16,419 bases of DNA from CBDUZS01 sp965371785 (GTDB lineage Bacteria > Fermentibacterota > Fermentibacteria > Fermentibacterales > JCC-6). The notes beneath the pieces were generated by a model, which had not been told where the DNA came from, made no database searches, and saw only the letters and a list, made by a program, of their open reading frames with translations. Shown here in pieces: positions 6,699-13,450 of the stretch (within the stretch, counting starts at the first letter, position 1; every line of letters starts with the position of its first letter). The DNA is taken from positions 1 through 16,419 of the forward strand of contig CBDUZS010000057.1 in assembly GCA_965371785.1 (NCBI GenBank). The letters are read 5' to 3'. A program made the position numbers and the translations under genes.

Positions 6699-8375
6699 TT
6701 ACATCCTCTCGGGGGCTGCCACTCCCAGTACGTCGAGCATCCCTCCGAGCGTTCGTCTGCAAGCCTCACACAGTAACAATCTTGCGGATGAAAGAAGCGG
6801 CTTCTCCGTATCTATCACCCTGTGGTGCTGATAGAAAGTGTGAAATGCTGCAGCCAGCTCTGCCAGCATTTCGGTAAGTCTGTGAGGTTCGAGTACCTCC
6901 CCTGCCTGAGCTATTCTTTCAGGCAGAGCTTCGATCAGTCTCATCAGGCTTCTCTCCCTTGAACCGTTCAGGAGCTCTGCAAGCCCGTCCGTACTCCCGG
7001 GAAGACCGATTCCTGCAATGGAAGCCTTTCTCAGTATCCCGGATATTCTTGCATGAGCGTACTGGACGTAGTAAACAGGATTCTCCTCCGACTGGCTGAC
7101 GGCAACATCGAGATCGAAATCCATGTGCGCGTCTGCCCTTCTCGTGAGGAACAGATACCTGGTGACGTCGGCGGATCCTACTTCTTCGACCAGGGAGCGC
7201 ATCGTCACGAAATTCGCAGCCCTCGTCGACATCCTTATCTTCTCTCCATGCCGCAGGAGTGTGACGAACTGGTGAATAATCACCTTGAGACGGCTTTGAA
7301 CGGTTTCCCGGCCAAGGAGACATTCCAGAGCAGCAACGACATCACGGCTGGTATCGAGATGATCTGCACCGAAAATATCCACCATGAGGGCGTAATCCCT
7401 CTGGAATTTGTCAAGGTGATATGTGATGTCAGGCATCCGATAAGTGTAGTTGCCATCCTCTCTTACAACCACTCTGTCGTCGGGTCTTCCGAGCGCGGTA
7501 AGCCTGAGCCATAGTTTGCCGTCCTTCTCGTAAACCAGATCACTGCCGTCAATCCGGATGTTCCTGAGCAGCCCTATTGCCTCCTCGACCTTTTCGGGAA
7601 TCAGCTCGCTCTCGGTGAAGTACCGGAAGAACTCGATACCCATCAGTTCCAGGTCGGAAGAGATCAGCGACATGGCTTTCCTTCGTGCGAAGGTTTCGAA
7701 CCGATCTGCATCCGCGGGCCACTCGAGGCTGCTGTTCTCACGCATGAGATCCCCGGCCCAGTCCATCAGGTAGTCCCCGAGGTAGCCGCCCTCTGGAATC
7801 TCGATCTGTACACCTGACAATTGTCCGTACCTGGCTGCCAGTGATTCTCCCAGGAGACGCATCTGTCTTCCCGTGTCGTTGAAATAGTATTCCCTCTCGA
7901 CCTTCCAGCCCAGAGCCTCGAGAAGCCTGGATACGGCCTCCCCGAGAACAGCCTGTCTGCAGTGTCCGACCGTCAGCGGACCGGTGGGATTGGAACTGAC
8001 GAACTCGACCAGAGCCGTCATTCCCGCCCCGGGAGCAGGTAGAAGCGGGGCAAGTCCCTTCCTGGAAACCTCCAGGAGAACTCCCACAAGGTAGCTATCA
8101 GACAGAGTGAAGTTGATGAAGCCCGGACCGGCAACGGAAACCGATGTTCCCGATGGCAGCACGTCGGAAATACTGTCAACAAGGATACATGCTATCTCTT
8201 TCGGAGGTTTCGAGAGTTCCCTGGACAACTTCATTGCCACGGAACTCGAGAGATCGCCGAAATCCGGATTCCTTGCCGGTGTAACGGCTATGTGCTCCGA
8301 ATCAATTGACCAGAGATCCTTCACGGATTCCCCGAGAATTCTGGAAAGGTTATTCCGTAACGTTATCGGATCCAT
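6699..8375 (-). CDS. argS: Arginyl-tRNA synthetase
   Basis: 558 aa class I synthetase charging tRNA-Arg. An N-terminal additional domain (about 1-90, with the NPDFGDLSSSVAMKL segment) precedes the Rossmann core. The signature SNPTGPLTVGHCRQAV carries the HIGH-type element as TVGH at residues 135-138. GADH follows near 336. The KMSKS equivalent is RMSTRAANFVT at about 381-391. The C-terminal anticodon-binding DALR domain contains VQYAHARI and ends near LGVAAPERM. ATG at 8375 is preferred: GAAGG lies 5 bases upstream, whereas ATG at 8387 has only a GAGG directly abutting it. Either way the start overlaps rsfS (by 26 or 38 bases). The first His of HIGH is Thr here; I recall similar variants in other ArgS but cannot check. 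Identity is certain, the exact start less so. Confidence 0.97.
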   Translation of the reverse strand: MDPITLRNNLSRILGESVKDLWSIDSEHIAVTPARNPDFGDLSSSVAMKLSRELSKPPKEIACILVDSISDVLPSGTSVSVAGPGFINFTLSDSYLVGVLLEVSRKGLAPLLPAPGAGMTALVEFVSSNPTGPLTVGHCRQAVLGEAVSRLLEALGWKVEREYYFNDTGRQMRLLGESLAARYGQLSGVQIEIPEGGYLGDYLMDWAGDLMRENSSLEWPADADRFETFARRKAMSLISSDLELMGIEFFRYFTESELIPEKVEEAIGLLRNIRIDGSDLVYEKDGKLWLRLTALGRPDDRVVVREDGNYTYRMPDITYHLDKFQRDYALMVDIFGADHLDTSRDVVAALECLLGRETVQSRLKVIIHQFVTLLRHGEKIRMSTRAANFVTMRSLVEEVGSADVTRYLFLTRRADAHMDFDLDVAVSQSEENPVYYVQYAHARISGILRKASIAGIGLPGSTDGLAELLNGSRERSLMRLIEALPERIAQAGEVLEPHRLTEMLAELAAAFHTFYQHHRVIDTEKPLLSSARLLLCEACRRTLGGMLDVLGVAAPERM

Positions 8376-8727
8376 CAATGCCTTCATCCTCGTATCTCAA
8401 GTTCGGCGCATCGTTCCAGAGCATCTCGAGATTGTAGTAGCTTCTGGTTTCGGGAAGGAATATGTGAATCACAAGGTCCACGAAATCCAGTAGAATCCAG
8501 CTTCCCTCCTCGTATCCCTCCCTGTGATGAAGGCGCCGTCCAATATCTTTTGCCTTTCTTTCGATGTGATCGGCAATTGCTCTGCCCTGTATCCTGTTCT
8601 CGGCGCTGGTGAGGAGGAACACATCCATCGTCAGGGGGAATGCGCTCATATCCATGGCGCATACGTCGAAACCATGCCTTTCGCGAATAGCCTCGACCAT
8701 TACTTCGAGTACGTCGATATCTGCCAA
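8350..8727 (-). CDS. rsfS: Ribosomal silencing factor RsfS
   Basis: 125 aa. Binds ribosomal protein L14 (uL14) on the large subunit and blocks subunit joining, slowing translation when nutrients are short. The family pattern is complete: DVFLLTSAENRIQGRAIAD at 35-53, the REGYEEGSWILLDFVDLVIHIF block at 69-90 and ETRSYYNLEMLWNDA at 93-107. The start is TTG at 8727, placed 5 bases after a perfect AGGAGG. A longer reading to 8847 would run back through the LytR_C gene in another frame and has no family support. It follows the LytR_C gene by 16 bases and overlaps argS. In many bacteria rsfS sits behind nadD or a LytR-type gene; here nadD is absent. Confidence 0.95.
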   Translation of the reverse strand: MADIDVLEVMVEAIRERHGFDVCAMDMSAFPLTMDVFLLTSAENRIQGRAIADHIERKAKDIGRRLHHREGYEEGSWILLDFVDLVIHIFLPETRSYYNLEMLWNDAPNLRYEDEGIDGSDNVTE

Positions 8728-8732
8728 GAAAA

Positions 8733-8738
8733 CCTCCT
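8733..8738 (-). promoter_or_regulatory. Consensus Shine-Dalgarno for the rsfS TTG start
   Basis: AGGAGG, 5 bases before TTG at 8727, in the 16-base gap after the LytR_C gene. It is a full consensus site and settles the start of rsfS. It is the strongest ribosome site in this part of the cluster. Confidence 0.75.
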
Positions 8739-8743
8739 GCGAT

Positions 8744-9232
8744 TCAGTTGCTGTACGGAGCAAACGAATTATCAGCCATGTCCTTACCGAGATACACGGT
8801 AACGTCCACAGGCGGAGAGCCTTCACCGGGAACCTGCCAGATGACACTGCTTTCGGTGAGACCCAGTTCCCTCGCCACGAGAACAGCCCCCGTGAGATCC
8901 TCCAGATGGGAAACGATGATGGTGTTTTCGTAGTTCATCCTGTCCGCATTTGAGGGGTCCTCAGGCGCATAGAAAATGGATGGAGTACCCTGTCGTGAGA
9001 GATACCTCTGTACTGTCCTGGCAAGGTCATTTATCCCCGCGCCGTTGAGAACACGGATACTGACCGAGTCCGGAATGAGATGTTCCGGTTCCGGTGAAAC
9101 GGGCGGGTCCCTGTCCGTTCCGGTCGAGTCGGAAGGGGAGTACAGGAGTGACAGCGCAAAGGCTCCCGCGGCAATAACGATCACCAGGGGCAGCCAGGGA
9201 GTGCGATGGTATCTGCTCCGTTTAGCCCGCAT
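8744..9232 (-). CDS. Single-pass membrane protein with LytR_C (LytR cell envelope C-terminal) domain
   Basis: 162 aa. A basic start (residues 2-10, RAKRSRYHR) is followed by one hydrophobic segment at about 13-31, then a Pro/Ser/Asp-rich linker to about 55. A soluble domain at about 57-150 follows. That domain begins VSIRVLNGAGINDLARTV and ends DVTVYLGKD, the pattern of LytR_C domains. The domain should lie outside the cytoplasmic membrane. There is no LytR-CpsA-Psr catalytic domain, so this is a stand-alone C-terminal module, of unknown biochemical role, possibly envelope related. ATG at 9232 lies 3 bases after the HIT stop, with GGTGA upstream. The order LytR_C then rsfS is a familiar one. 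The domain call is good, the function is not known. Confidence 0.8.
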   Translation of the reverse strand: MRAKRSRYHRTPWLPLVIVIAAGAFALSLLYSPSDSTGTDRDPPVSPEPEHLIPDSVSIRVLNGAGINDLARTVQRYLSRQGTPSIFYAPEDPSNADRMNYENTIIVSHLEDLTGAVLVARELGLTESSVIWQVPGEGSPPVDVTVYLGKDMADNSFAPYSN

Positions 9233-9235
9233 TTT

Positions 9236-9745
9236 TCACCGGTTTCCGTGCGGGTTAGTCATGCTCTCTCCGAACAGGGGCAGCATCCTCTCGTAGCAGT
9301 CCTCGAGCGACTCGGACAGGACCCTGGTGCTTCCGACAACCGTCATGAAATTCACGTCTCCTGACCACCTGGGCAGCATGTGCATGTGCAGATGTCCTTC
9401 TATTCCCGCACCTGCGCAATTGCCCAGGTTCCAGCCGCCGTTGATCCCCATGCAGTTCATGCCCCTCACAAGAGCCTTCTCTGCGAGAACGAGGAGATCC
9501 ATCATCTCCTCCCTCTCCGGTGCATCGAGCGCTCCCAGATCGGGAACGTGCCTGGTGGGAACGACCATCAGATGACCGTTGATGTACGGATAACGGTTGA
9601 GGACGATGAACATGCCGGGACTGCGGTACAGTACGTAGTTGTCCCTGTCGATCGAAGGATTGGAGCACATTTCGCAGAATATGCATTCGTCGTTCCCGGA
9701 TGTTCTGAGATACTCAGCCCTCCAGGGTGCCCAGAGCCTGTTCAT
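9236..9745 (-). CDS. HIT family nucleotide hydrolase/phosphorylase (Ap4A phosphorylase-like)
   Basis: 169 aa. HIT proteins act on nucleotide phosphates through a histidine-triad nucleophile. The N-terminus MNRLWAPWRAEYL with W5 and W8, the CIFC motif at 21-24, RYPYINGHLMVVP at 51-63, and GHLHMHMLPRWSGDVNFM at 117-134 place it in the branch that includes mycobacterial Ap4A phosphorylase Rv2613c. H118, H120 and H122 form the triad, with H120 the expected nucleophile. The start is ATG at 9745, with GGGGAGG 7 bases upstream, overlapping the previous stop as ATGA. A longer reading from 9820 lies in the preceding gene. Whether it cleaves Ap4A phosphorolytically or hydrolytically cannot be seen from the sequence. 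Confidence 0.92.
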   Translation of the reverse strand: MNRLWAPWRAEYLRTSGNDECIFCEMCSNPSIDRDNYVLYRSPGMFIVLNRYPYINGHLMVVPTRHVPDLGALDAPEREEMMDLLVLAEKALVRGMNCMGINGGWNLGNCAGAGIEGHLHMHMLPRWSGDVNFMTVVGSTRVLSESLEDCYERMLPLFGESMTNPHGNR

Positions 9746-10698
9746 GGGCGGACCTCCCCTACAACGGAGCATGCATCGAGTACCGTTCCATCGGGTACTG
9801 ACGACGAGATCACGATGCATCCTTCTCCCAGCCGGCAGTTCTGCCCTATCACCGTATTGCCGGTCAGTCTGCAGTCCCTGCCAACGAAGACATGCTCGCC
9901 TATCTTCACCGTCTCCTCGATCCAGACGGATTCTGGGACGGGTATCGTGACACCGTTCGTCATGTGTGCTGCAACCGTCAGCTCTCGCAGCCTCAGAGTC
10001 GCACCGAGCAGCTGCTCGGAGTTATTTATGCCGGACACTTCCCTCCAGTCCGGAGCCCTGACGGCAATTGCCCTCAGCCCCTGACCAACGGCAATTCCAA
10101 TCGTATCCGTAAGATAATACTCGCCCTGGGAATTGGCGCTCTCAACCGAATCGATCAACCCTCGAACATGCTCTCCATCGAATACCATAAGACCTGTGTT
10201 TATCTCCGTGATTTCTCTCTGTAGAGGGCTGGCATCCCGTTCCTCGACTATCCCGGTGATATCACAGCCGCTCGATCTCATGACCCGCCCGTATCCCGAC
10301 ACGTCTGGAGGACATGTTGTGAGGACGGCTACCGCAACGTTCTCCAGCCTCCTGCCGCCAATGAGGTCACGAATCGTATCCGGCTGTAGCAGGGGGACAT
10401 CTCCGAGGAGTACAACGACCTCCTCCGGATTCATATCCTTCAGACCGCAGCGAACGGCATGGGCTGTACCCAGCTGTTCCTCCTGGATCTGCCATTGAAC
10501 TCCTGAGTCCTCCAGGTATGGAATCATTGCGTCACGACCGTACCCGACAACGATGACGATGTCATCCAGTCCGGCGCTCCTTGCCGATTCGATCACCCTT
10601 GTGAGCATGGGTCTGCCGAGTACCGGATGCATGACTTTTGGAAGAGTGGACTTCATCCTGGTGCCCTGCCCCGCCGCGAGAACAATCGCTGCGGTCAC
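9742..10698 (-). CDS. Truncated GlmU-type nucleotidyltransferase (uridyltransferase domain plus short beta-helix)
   Basis: 318 aa against about 450 for full GlmU. Residues 1-230 form a complete pyrophosphorylase domain: LAAGQGTRM at 7-15 and LPKVMHPV at 19-26, then QLGTAHAV at 75-82, LLGDVPLL with the metal ligand D100, and GYGRV at 135. VEERDAS at 151-157, NTG at 167 and EYYLTD near 193 follow, with GINN ending at N226. It should transfer UMP to an N-acetylglucosamine 1-phosphate-like substrate. Only a few left-handed beta-helix hexapeptides follow (about 252-315). The acetyltransferase active-site coils are missing, and the HIT gene starts on the stop codon, so no lost remainder lies downstream. 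The start is GTG at 10698, overlapping the panD stop as GTGA with no ribosome site. UDP-GlcNAc synthesis would then need a separate acetyltransferase. A different sugar 1-phosphate substrate is possible, so I give no gene symbol. Confidence 0.88.
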   Translation of the reverse strand: MTAAIVLAAGQGTRMKSTLPKVMHPVLGRPMLTRVIESARSAGLDDIVIVVGYGRDAMIPYLEDSGVQWQIQEEQLGTAHAVRCGLKDMNPEEVVVLLGDVPLLQPDTIRDLIGGRRLENVAVAVLTTCPPDVSGYGRVMRSSGCDITGIVEERDASPLQREITEINTGLMVFDGEHVRGLIDSVESANSQGEYYLTDTIGIAVGQGLRAIAVRAPDWREVSGINNSEQLLGATLRLRELTVAAHMTNGVTIPVPESVWIEETVKIGEHVFVGRDCRLTGNTVIGQNCRLGEGCIVISSSVPDGTVLDACSVVGEVRP

Positions 10699-11057
10699 GA
10701 ATGTACGAAATAGGGATTGAGATTACTGTCGTCAGCCATGATCACCCGTGGTTCGGGAATCTCGCAGGAATCAGGATCAAGCCATAGATACTGGAGAACG
10801 ATCACCCTCTCACCTATTTCAACGAGCAGAGCGGCTGGACCGTTGATGCAGACCGTTCCGCTTCCGGATGGACCTTCCATGACGTAGGTCTCGAATCTGG
10901 CTCCACTCTCCAGTCCTGCAACCTGAACGCGCTCACCGGGTAGTATTCCAGATAACTCGAGGAGATCACGATCGAGGGTAATCGATCCGACGTAATCAAG
11001 ATCGGCTTCGGTAATAACGACCCTGTGAAGCTTCGCCCCAAGAAAACACCTGTACAA
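10695..11057 (-). CDS. panD: Aspartate 1-decarboxylase proenzyme
   Basis: 120 aa. A pyruvoyl enzyme that makes beta-alanine from aspartate for pantothenate and coenzyme A. Numbering matches the E. coli enzyme: K9 in GAKLHRV, the G24-S25 self-cleavage site in YVGSITLD, R54, Y58 in FETYVM, and the N72-G73 loop (NGPAA). Ser25 should become the pyruvoyl group after autocleavage. The start is TTG at 11057, preceded at 6 bases by GGAGG; no ATG fits the frame. It lies one base after panC, its pathway partner, and overlaps the next gene as GTGA. PanB and PanE are not in the window. No PanZ-like maturation factor is seen. Identity is certain. Confidence 0.97.
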   Translation of the reverse strand: MYRCFLGAKLHRVVITEADLDYVGSITLDRDLLELSGILPGERVQVAGLESGARFETYVMEGPSGSGTVCINGPAALLVEIGERVIVLQYLWLDPDSCEIPEPRVIMADDSNLNPYFVHS

Positions 11058-11058
11058 G

Positions 11059-11925
11059 TCATACCTCCATCGAGCAGCAGCCGGGCTCGAGCAGAATGTT
11101 ATCGATCAGCCTTGTCCCTCCCGCAAGAACCGCTACAGCGAACAGGGATCTGCCTGTTACACTCTCGATGTCCTGCATGGATTCCGGGTCGACCAGCCTT
11201 GCATACTGAACTGCCAGGTTCGGGCTGGTGCTGATCACTGCAGCAAAACTCCCTATCAGAGGCCCGGAATCCAGAATACCTTTCCGGGCACTCTCGGCAA
11301 CAGCGCAAAGTCCTCTGAATATTGCCGTTGCCTCCACTCTTAACTGGGGAGAAAGATACCTGTTTCGAGAGCTCATCGCCAGACCATCGCTCTCCCTTAC
11401 GATGGGGACAGCGACTATTTCCAGTTCCAGTCGGAGGTCTATGACCATCCTTCTGATCACCGCGAGTTGCTGTGCGTCCTTCTGCCCGAATACGGCAAGA
11501 TCCGGCTCGATAATATGGAACAGCAGGAGACAAACGGTTGTCACACCGCGGAAATGACCCCGGCGGTATTCACCGCACAGGGTATCGGTGATTCCCTCTA
11601 CCCCGATGTAGGTTGCGTATCCCTCAGGATAGATCTCGTCCTCGGAGGGCATAAAAACAGCGTGGACTCCCGAAGTCCGAAGTATTTCGCAATCCCTTTC
11701 AGCCATCCGGGGGTACCCGTCAAGGTCCTCTTCTTCGCCGAACTGAACCGGGTTGACGAATATCGACACCACCGTCCTGTCAGCACTGTTCAGTGACCGT
11801 TCTACCAGGCTGATATGTCCGCGATGCAGAGCTCCCATCGTGGGAACGAGACCGATGGTATTCCCTTCCAGCTTCCACTTTCTGGACAATTCGCGCATAT
11901 GGGATGTTGTTCGGATGACTTCCAC
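11059..11925 (-). CDS. panC: Pantothenate synthetase
   Basis: 288 aa, near the usual 280-290. Joins pantoate and beta-alanine with ATP to give pantothenate; its neighbour PanD supplies the beta-alanine. The HIGH-like nucleotide motif is VPTMGALHRGH at 27-37. SIFVNPVQF lies at 54-62, RGHFRGVTTV at 122-131 and FGQKDAQQ at 146-153. The KMSKS-like MSSRNRYLS is at 184-192. GTG at 11925 is chosen since MEVIRTTSHMREL aligns with the family's first residues; the reading up to 12024 is the deoxynucleoside kinase gene in another frame. The ribosome site AGGGGG lies 10 bases upstream, in a hairpin shared with the previous stop codon. The gap to the kinase gene is 7 bases. Confidence 0.97.
   Translation of the reverse strand: MEVIRTTSHMRELSRKWKLEGNTIGLVPTMGALHRGHISLVERSLNSADRTVVSIFVNPVQFGEEEDLDGYPRMAERDCEILRTSGVHAVFMPSEDEIYPEGYATYIGVEGITDTLCGEYRRGHFRGVTTVCLLLFHIIEPDLAVFGQKDAQQLAVIRRMVIDLRLELEIVAVPIVRESDGLAMSSRNRYLSPQLRVEATAIFRGLCAVAESARKGILDSGPLIGSFAAVISTSPNLAVQYARLVDPESMQDIESVTGRSLFAVAVLAGGTRLIDNILLEPGCCSMEV
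11064..11068 (-). promoter_or_regulatory. Shine-Dalgarno deciding the panD TTG start
   Basis: GGAGG, 6 bases before TTG at 11057, embedded in the last codons of panC. It fixes the TTG start, which also gives panD the standard numbering for its Ser25 cleavage site. Confidence 0.65.
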
Positions 11926-11926
11926 C

Positions 11927-11940
11927 GGGGGATTACCCCC
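11927..11940 (-). promoter_or_regulatory. GC hairpin spanning the dNK stop and panC ribosome site
   Basis: The minus strand reads GGGGG-TAAT-CCCCC, a perfect 5-base stem with a 4-base loop. The loop contains the TAA stop of the deoxynucleoside kinase and the 5' arm is the only good panC Shine-Dalgarno. The panC GTG starts 2 bases after the stem. When formed it should hide the ribosome site, so panC translation may depend on ribosomes finishing the upstream gene. The role is inferred; the repeat itself is plain in the sequence. Confidence 0.5.
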
Positions 11941-12577
11941 TCTCGAGCCTGGGAACGAAGCTTTCCATACCACCCTGGTGATCTTTGACAGCGTTGAGAA
12001 GGGTAGAAAAATCTCTTTCGTCACCCTTGAAATCCGCGCTGTCCGTGTTCACGACCAGGGTCGGAAACAGCCTGTCTCTGAAGAAGAAATCGTTGTAAGC
12101 ATCGACAAGGGTCTCGATATACGATCTGCTCATGTCTCTTTCGTAAGGTCTTCCTCTCATGCCGATCCTTTCCAGCAGAATCTCGGGCGAAGCCTGCAGA
12201 TAGATCACCAGGTCAGGAGTCGGTATCTCTCTGTCGAGGATCAAGGCAAGTCTGCTGTACAGTTCGAATTCCTCGGTAGAAAGGTTAACGGAGGCGAAAA
12301 TCCTGTCCTTCGCGAACATGTAGTCGGAGACCACTCTGTCGGAGAAAAGATCCGGCTGGGACAGCTTTCTCGAAGAATTAAACCTGTTGAGCATGAAGAA
12401 TACCTGCGTCTGGAAGGCATAGGCTTTTCTGTCCCTGTAGAAGAGGGGCAGGAACGGATTTTCCTCCACTTCCTCCAGAACCTCCCTGGCATTCCACTCC
12501 TCGGCCAGCTGTCTGCAGAGAATCGTCTTGCCGACCCCTATCGGTCCCTCCACGACAACGTAAGCCTTATCCGTCAT
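11933..12577 (-). CDS. Deoxynucleoside kinase (dNK/dGK family)
   Basis: 214 aa. Phosphorylates deoxynucleosides at the 5' position in nucleotide salvage. The P-loop is EGPIGVGKT at 10-18. The acidic EEVEENPFL segment at 35-43 fits the catalytic Glu region. The family's DR-type motif is DRVVSDYMFAKDRIF at about 80-94, and the arginine-rich lid is RGRPYERDMSRSYIETL. The family covers deoxyadenosine, deoxyguanosine and deoxycytidine kinases, and the base preference cannot be read here. ATG at 12577 lies 16 bases after folK. Pairing of folK with a dNK gene is, from memory, recurrent in Bacteroidetes and relatives, so the placement is expected rather than odd. It is followed 7 bases later by panC. 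Confidence 0.93.
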   Translation of the reverse strand: MTDKAYVVVEGPIGVGKTILCRQLAEEWNAREVLEEVEENPFLPLFYRDRKAYAFQTQVFFMLNRFNSSRKLSQPDLFSDRVVSDYMFAKDRIFASVNLSTEEFELYSRLALILDREIPTPDLVIYLQASPEILLERIGMRGRPYERDMSRSYIETLVDAYNDFFFRDRLFPTLVVNTDSADFKGDERDFSTLLNAVKDHQGGMESFVPRLERG

Positions 12578-12593
12578 ATCTCTCTCGCAGACC

Positions 12594-13109
12594 TCACCAG
12601 CATTCCCCGCGTACAGGTTTCTCCATCACGTTGATAATATGGCCGCTGTCCGGACATTCTGCCAGAAGTTCCAGAGGCGTTGCATCCAGCCCGGGTACGT
12701 TTTCTATCCATACATCCGACAATGGAACCAGAACGAATCTTCTGAGGTGGAGCCTCGGATGGGGAAGAACTAGATCGGTCGATTCTACCCGGTCTCCCTC
12801 CCAGAAGAGCAAATCGATGTCGAGTGTTCTGGCAGTCCCTGATTTGAGCGTTCCTGATCCTGCTGCTCGCTCAGTCTCGAGGCAGATACTTCTCAGTTCT
12901 TCGAGACCCGCCGTCCACTCACCGACCATGACGCAGTTCAGGAAATCACCGCCCGTGACCTCTCCCCACGGCTCGGTCCGATACAAACCAGACAGCTCGA
13001 AAGAGTTAATGGAGCGATTTTCGACGAGAGATCCAACCGCGTTGCGAATATTGACGTACCGGTCACCGAGGTTGCTGCCGAGACCAAGCGCGAACCGGTC
13101 ACCCCTCAG
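12594..13109 (-). CDS. folK: 2-amino-4-hydroxy-6-hydroxymethyldihydropteridine diphosphokinase
   Basis: 171 aa with the start used here. Transfers pyrophosphate from ATP to the pterin in folate synthesis, the step after FolB. Motifs are ALGLGSNLGDR at 7-17, LYRTEPWG at 42-49, DFLNCVM at 55-61, RTLDIDLLFW at 94-103 with the metal-binding D97 and D99, and LPHPRLHLRRFVLVPL at 115-130. No ATG or GTG precedes the first motif at a sensible distance. CTG at 13109 lies 9 bases after GGAGGG and overlaps the folB stop as CTGA. It gives five residues before ALG, as is usual. The alternative TTG at 13133 has no ribosome site and adds eight residues. An ATG at 13205 would run deep into folB. The gene is certain; the CTG start is a proposal. 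Confidence 0.93.
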   Translation of the reverse strand: MRGDRFALGLGSNLGDRYVNIRNAVGSLVENRSINSFELSGLYRTEPWGEVTGGDFLNCVMVGEWTAGLEELRSICLETERAAGSGTLKSGTARTLDIDLLFWEGDRVESTDLVLPHPRLHLRRFVLVPLSDVWIENVPGLDATPLELLAECPDSGHIINVMEKPVRGECW

Positions 13110-13450
13110 AGTCCGTCTCCCTCCAGGGTACAAACGGCTCGGAGGATTGGAAGGGCTGCCGGGGGACAATGCTTCGAGACAGACACTTTCCAGTGACCAG
13201 ACCATGAACTGCAGAGCATTTCAAGGATTTCTCCCGCAAGGTCCTCGATGTAGACAAAGACCCTGTCCTCCCGTTCTCTGATTCTCGAGCACACTTCTGA
13301 ATAGTCTACCGAAGGTCTGTCCGGGTCGGAGATCCCACGCCATTGCAGATCGATACTCACCAAAACGGGGGACAGCTTCTCAACGGCAAGGAGACCCAGT
13401 CTTACCCTGAGGGATATACCCTCGATCGAGAGCTGGCGGGTGAGCTTCAA
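13106..13450 (-). CDS. folB: Dihydroneopterin aldolase
   Basis: 114 aa. Cleaves dihydroneopterin to 6-hydroxymethyldihydropterin and glycolaldehyde; FolK, encoded next, uses the product. The sequence is a divergent but recognisable FolB: an EGISLRVRLGLLAVEK opening with E24 in the place of the family's substrate Glu, VDY with Y50, VYIEDLAGEI at 67-76 and VSKHCPP with K93, equivalent to the conserved lysine. The start is TTG at 13450, overlapping the dapL stop as TTGA, with AGGAAGAG about 6 bases upstream. The usual KP after strand four is KH here. Position immediately before folK strengthens the call. Epimerase activity, common in FolB, cannot be judged. Confidence 0.9.
   Translation of the reverse strand: MKLTRQLSIEGISLRVRLGLLAVEKLSPVLVSIDLQWRGISDPDRPSVDYSEVCSRIREREDRVFVYIEDLAGEILEMLCSSWSGHWKVSVSKHCPPAALPILRAVCTLEGDGL
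13119..13124 (-). promoter_or_regulatory. Shine-Dalgarno pointing to a CTG start for folK
   Basis: GGAGGG, 9 bases before CTG at 13109 and inside the last codons of folB. It lies downstream of the rival TTG start at 13133, so it cannot serve that codon. The sequence before the TTG is pyrimidine-rich with CCTCC, the opposite of a ribosome site. Confidence 0.5.

Noticed and set aside
6658..6762. Longer start for the PfkB kinase
   Set aside because: The extension overlaps argS, is Arg/Gly/Ser-rich, and the kinase fold begins at MSLLVVGS.
8728..8847. Longer rsfS start
   Set aside because: It re-reads the LytR_C gene in another frame; a perfect AGGAGG precedes the TTG at 8727.
11753..12634. A 293-codon open frame on the plus strand
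   Set aside because: It lies antisense to panC and the deoxynucleoside kinase, both with full motifs. The product shows no recognisable domain, so it is a codon-usage shadow.
12631..13281. A 216-codon open frame on the plus strand
   Set aside because: Antisense to folK and folB, with a low-complexity Ser/Arg/Pro-rich product and no motif.
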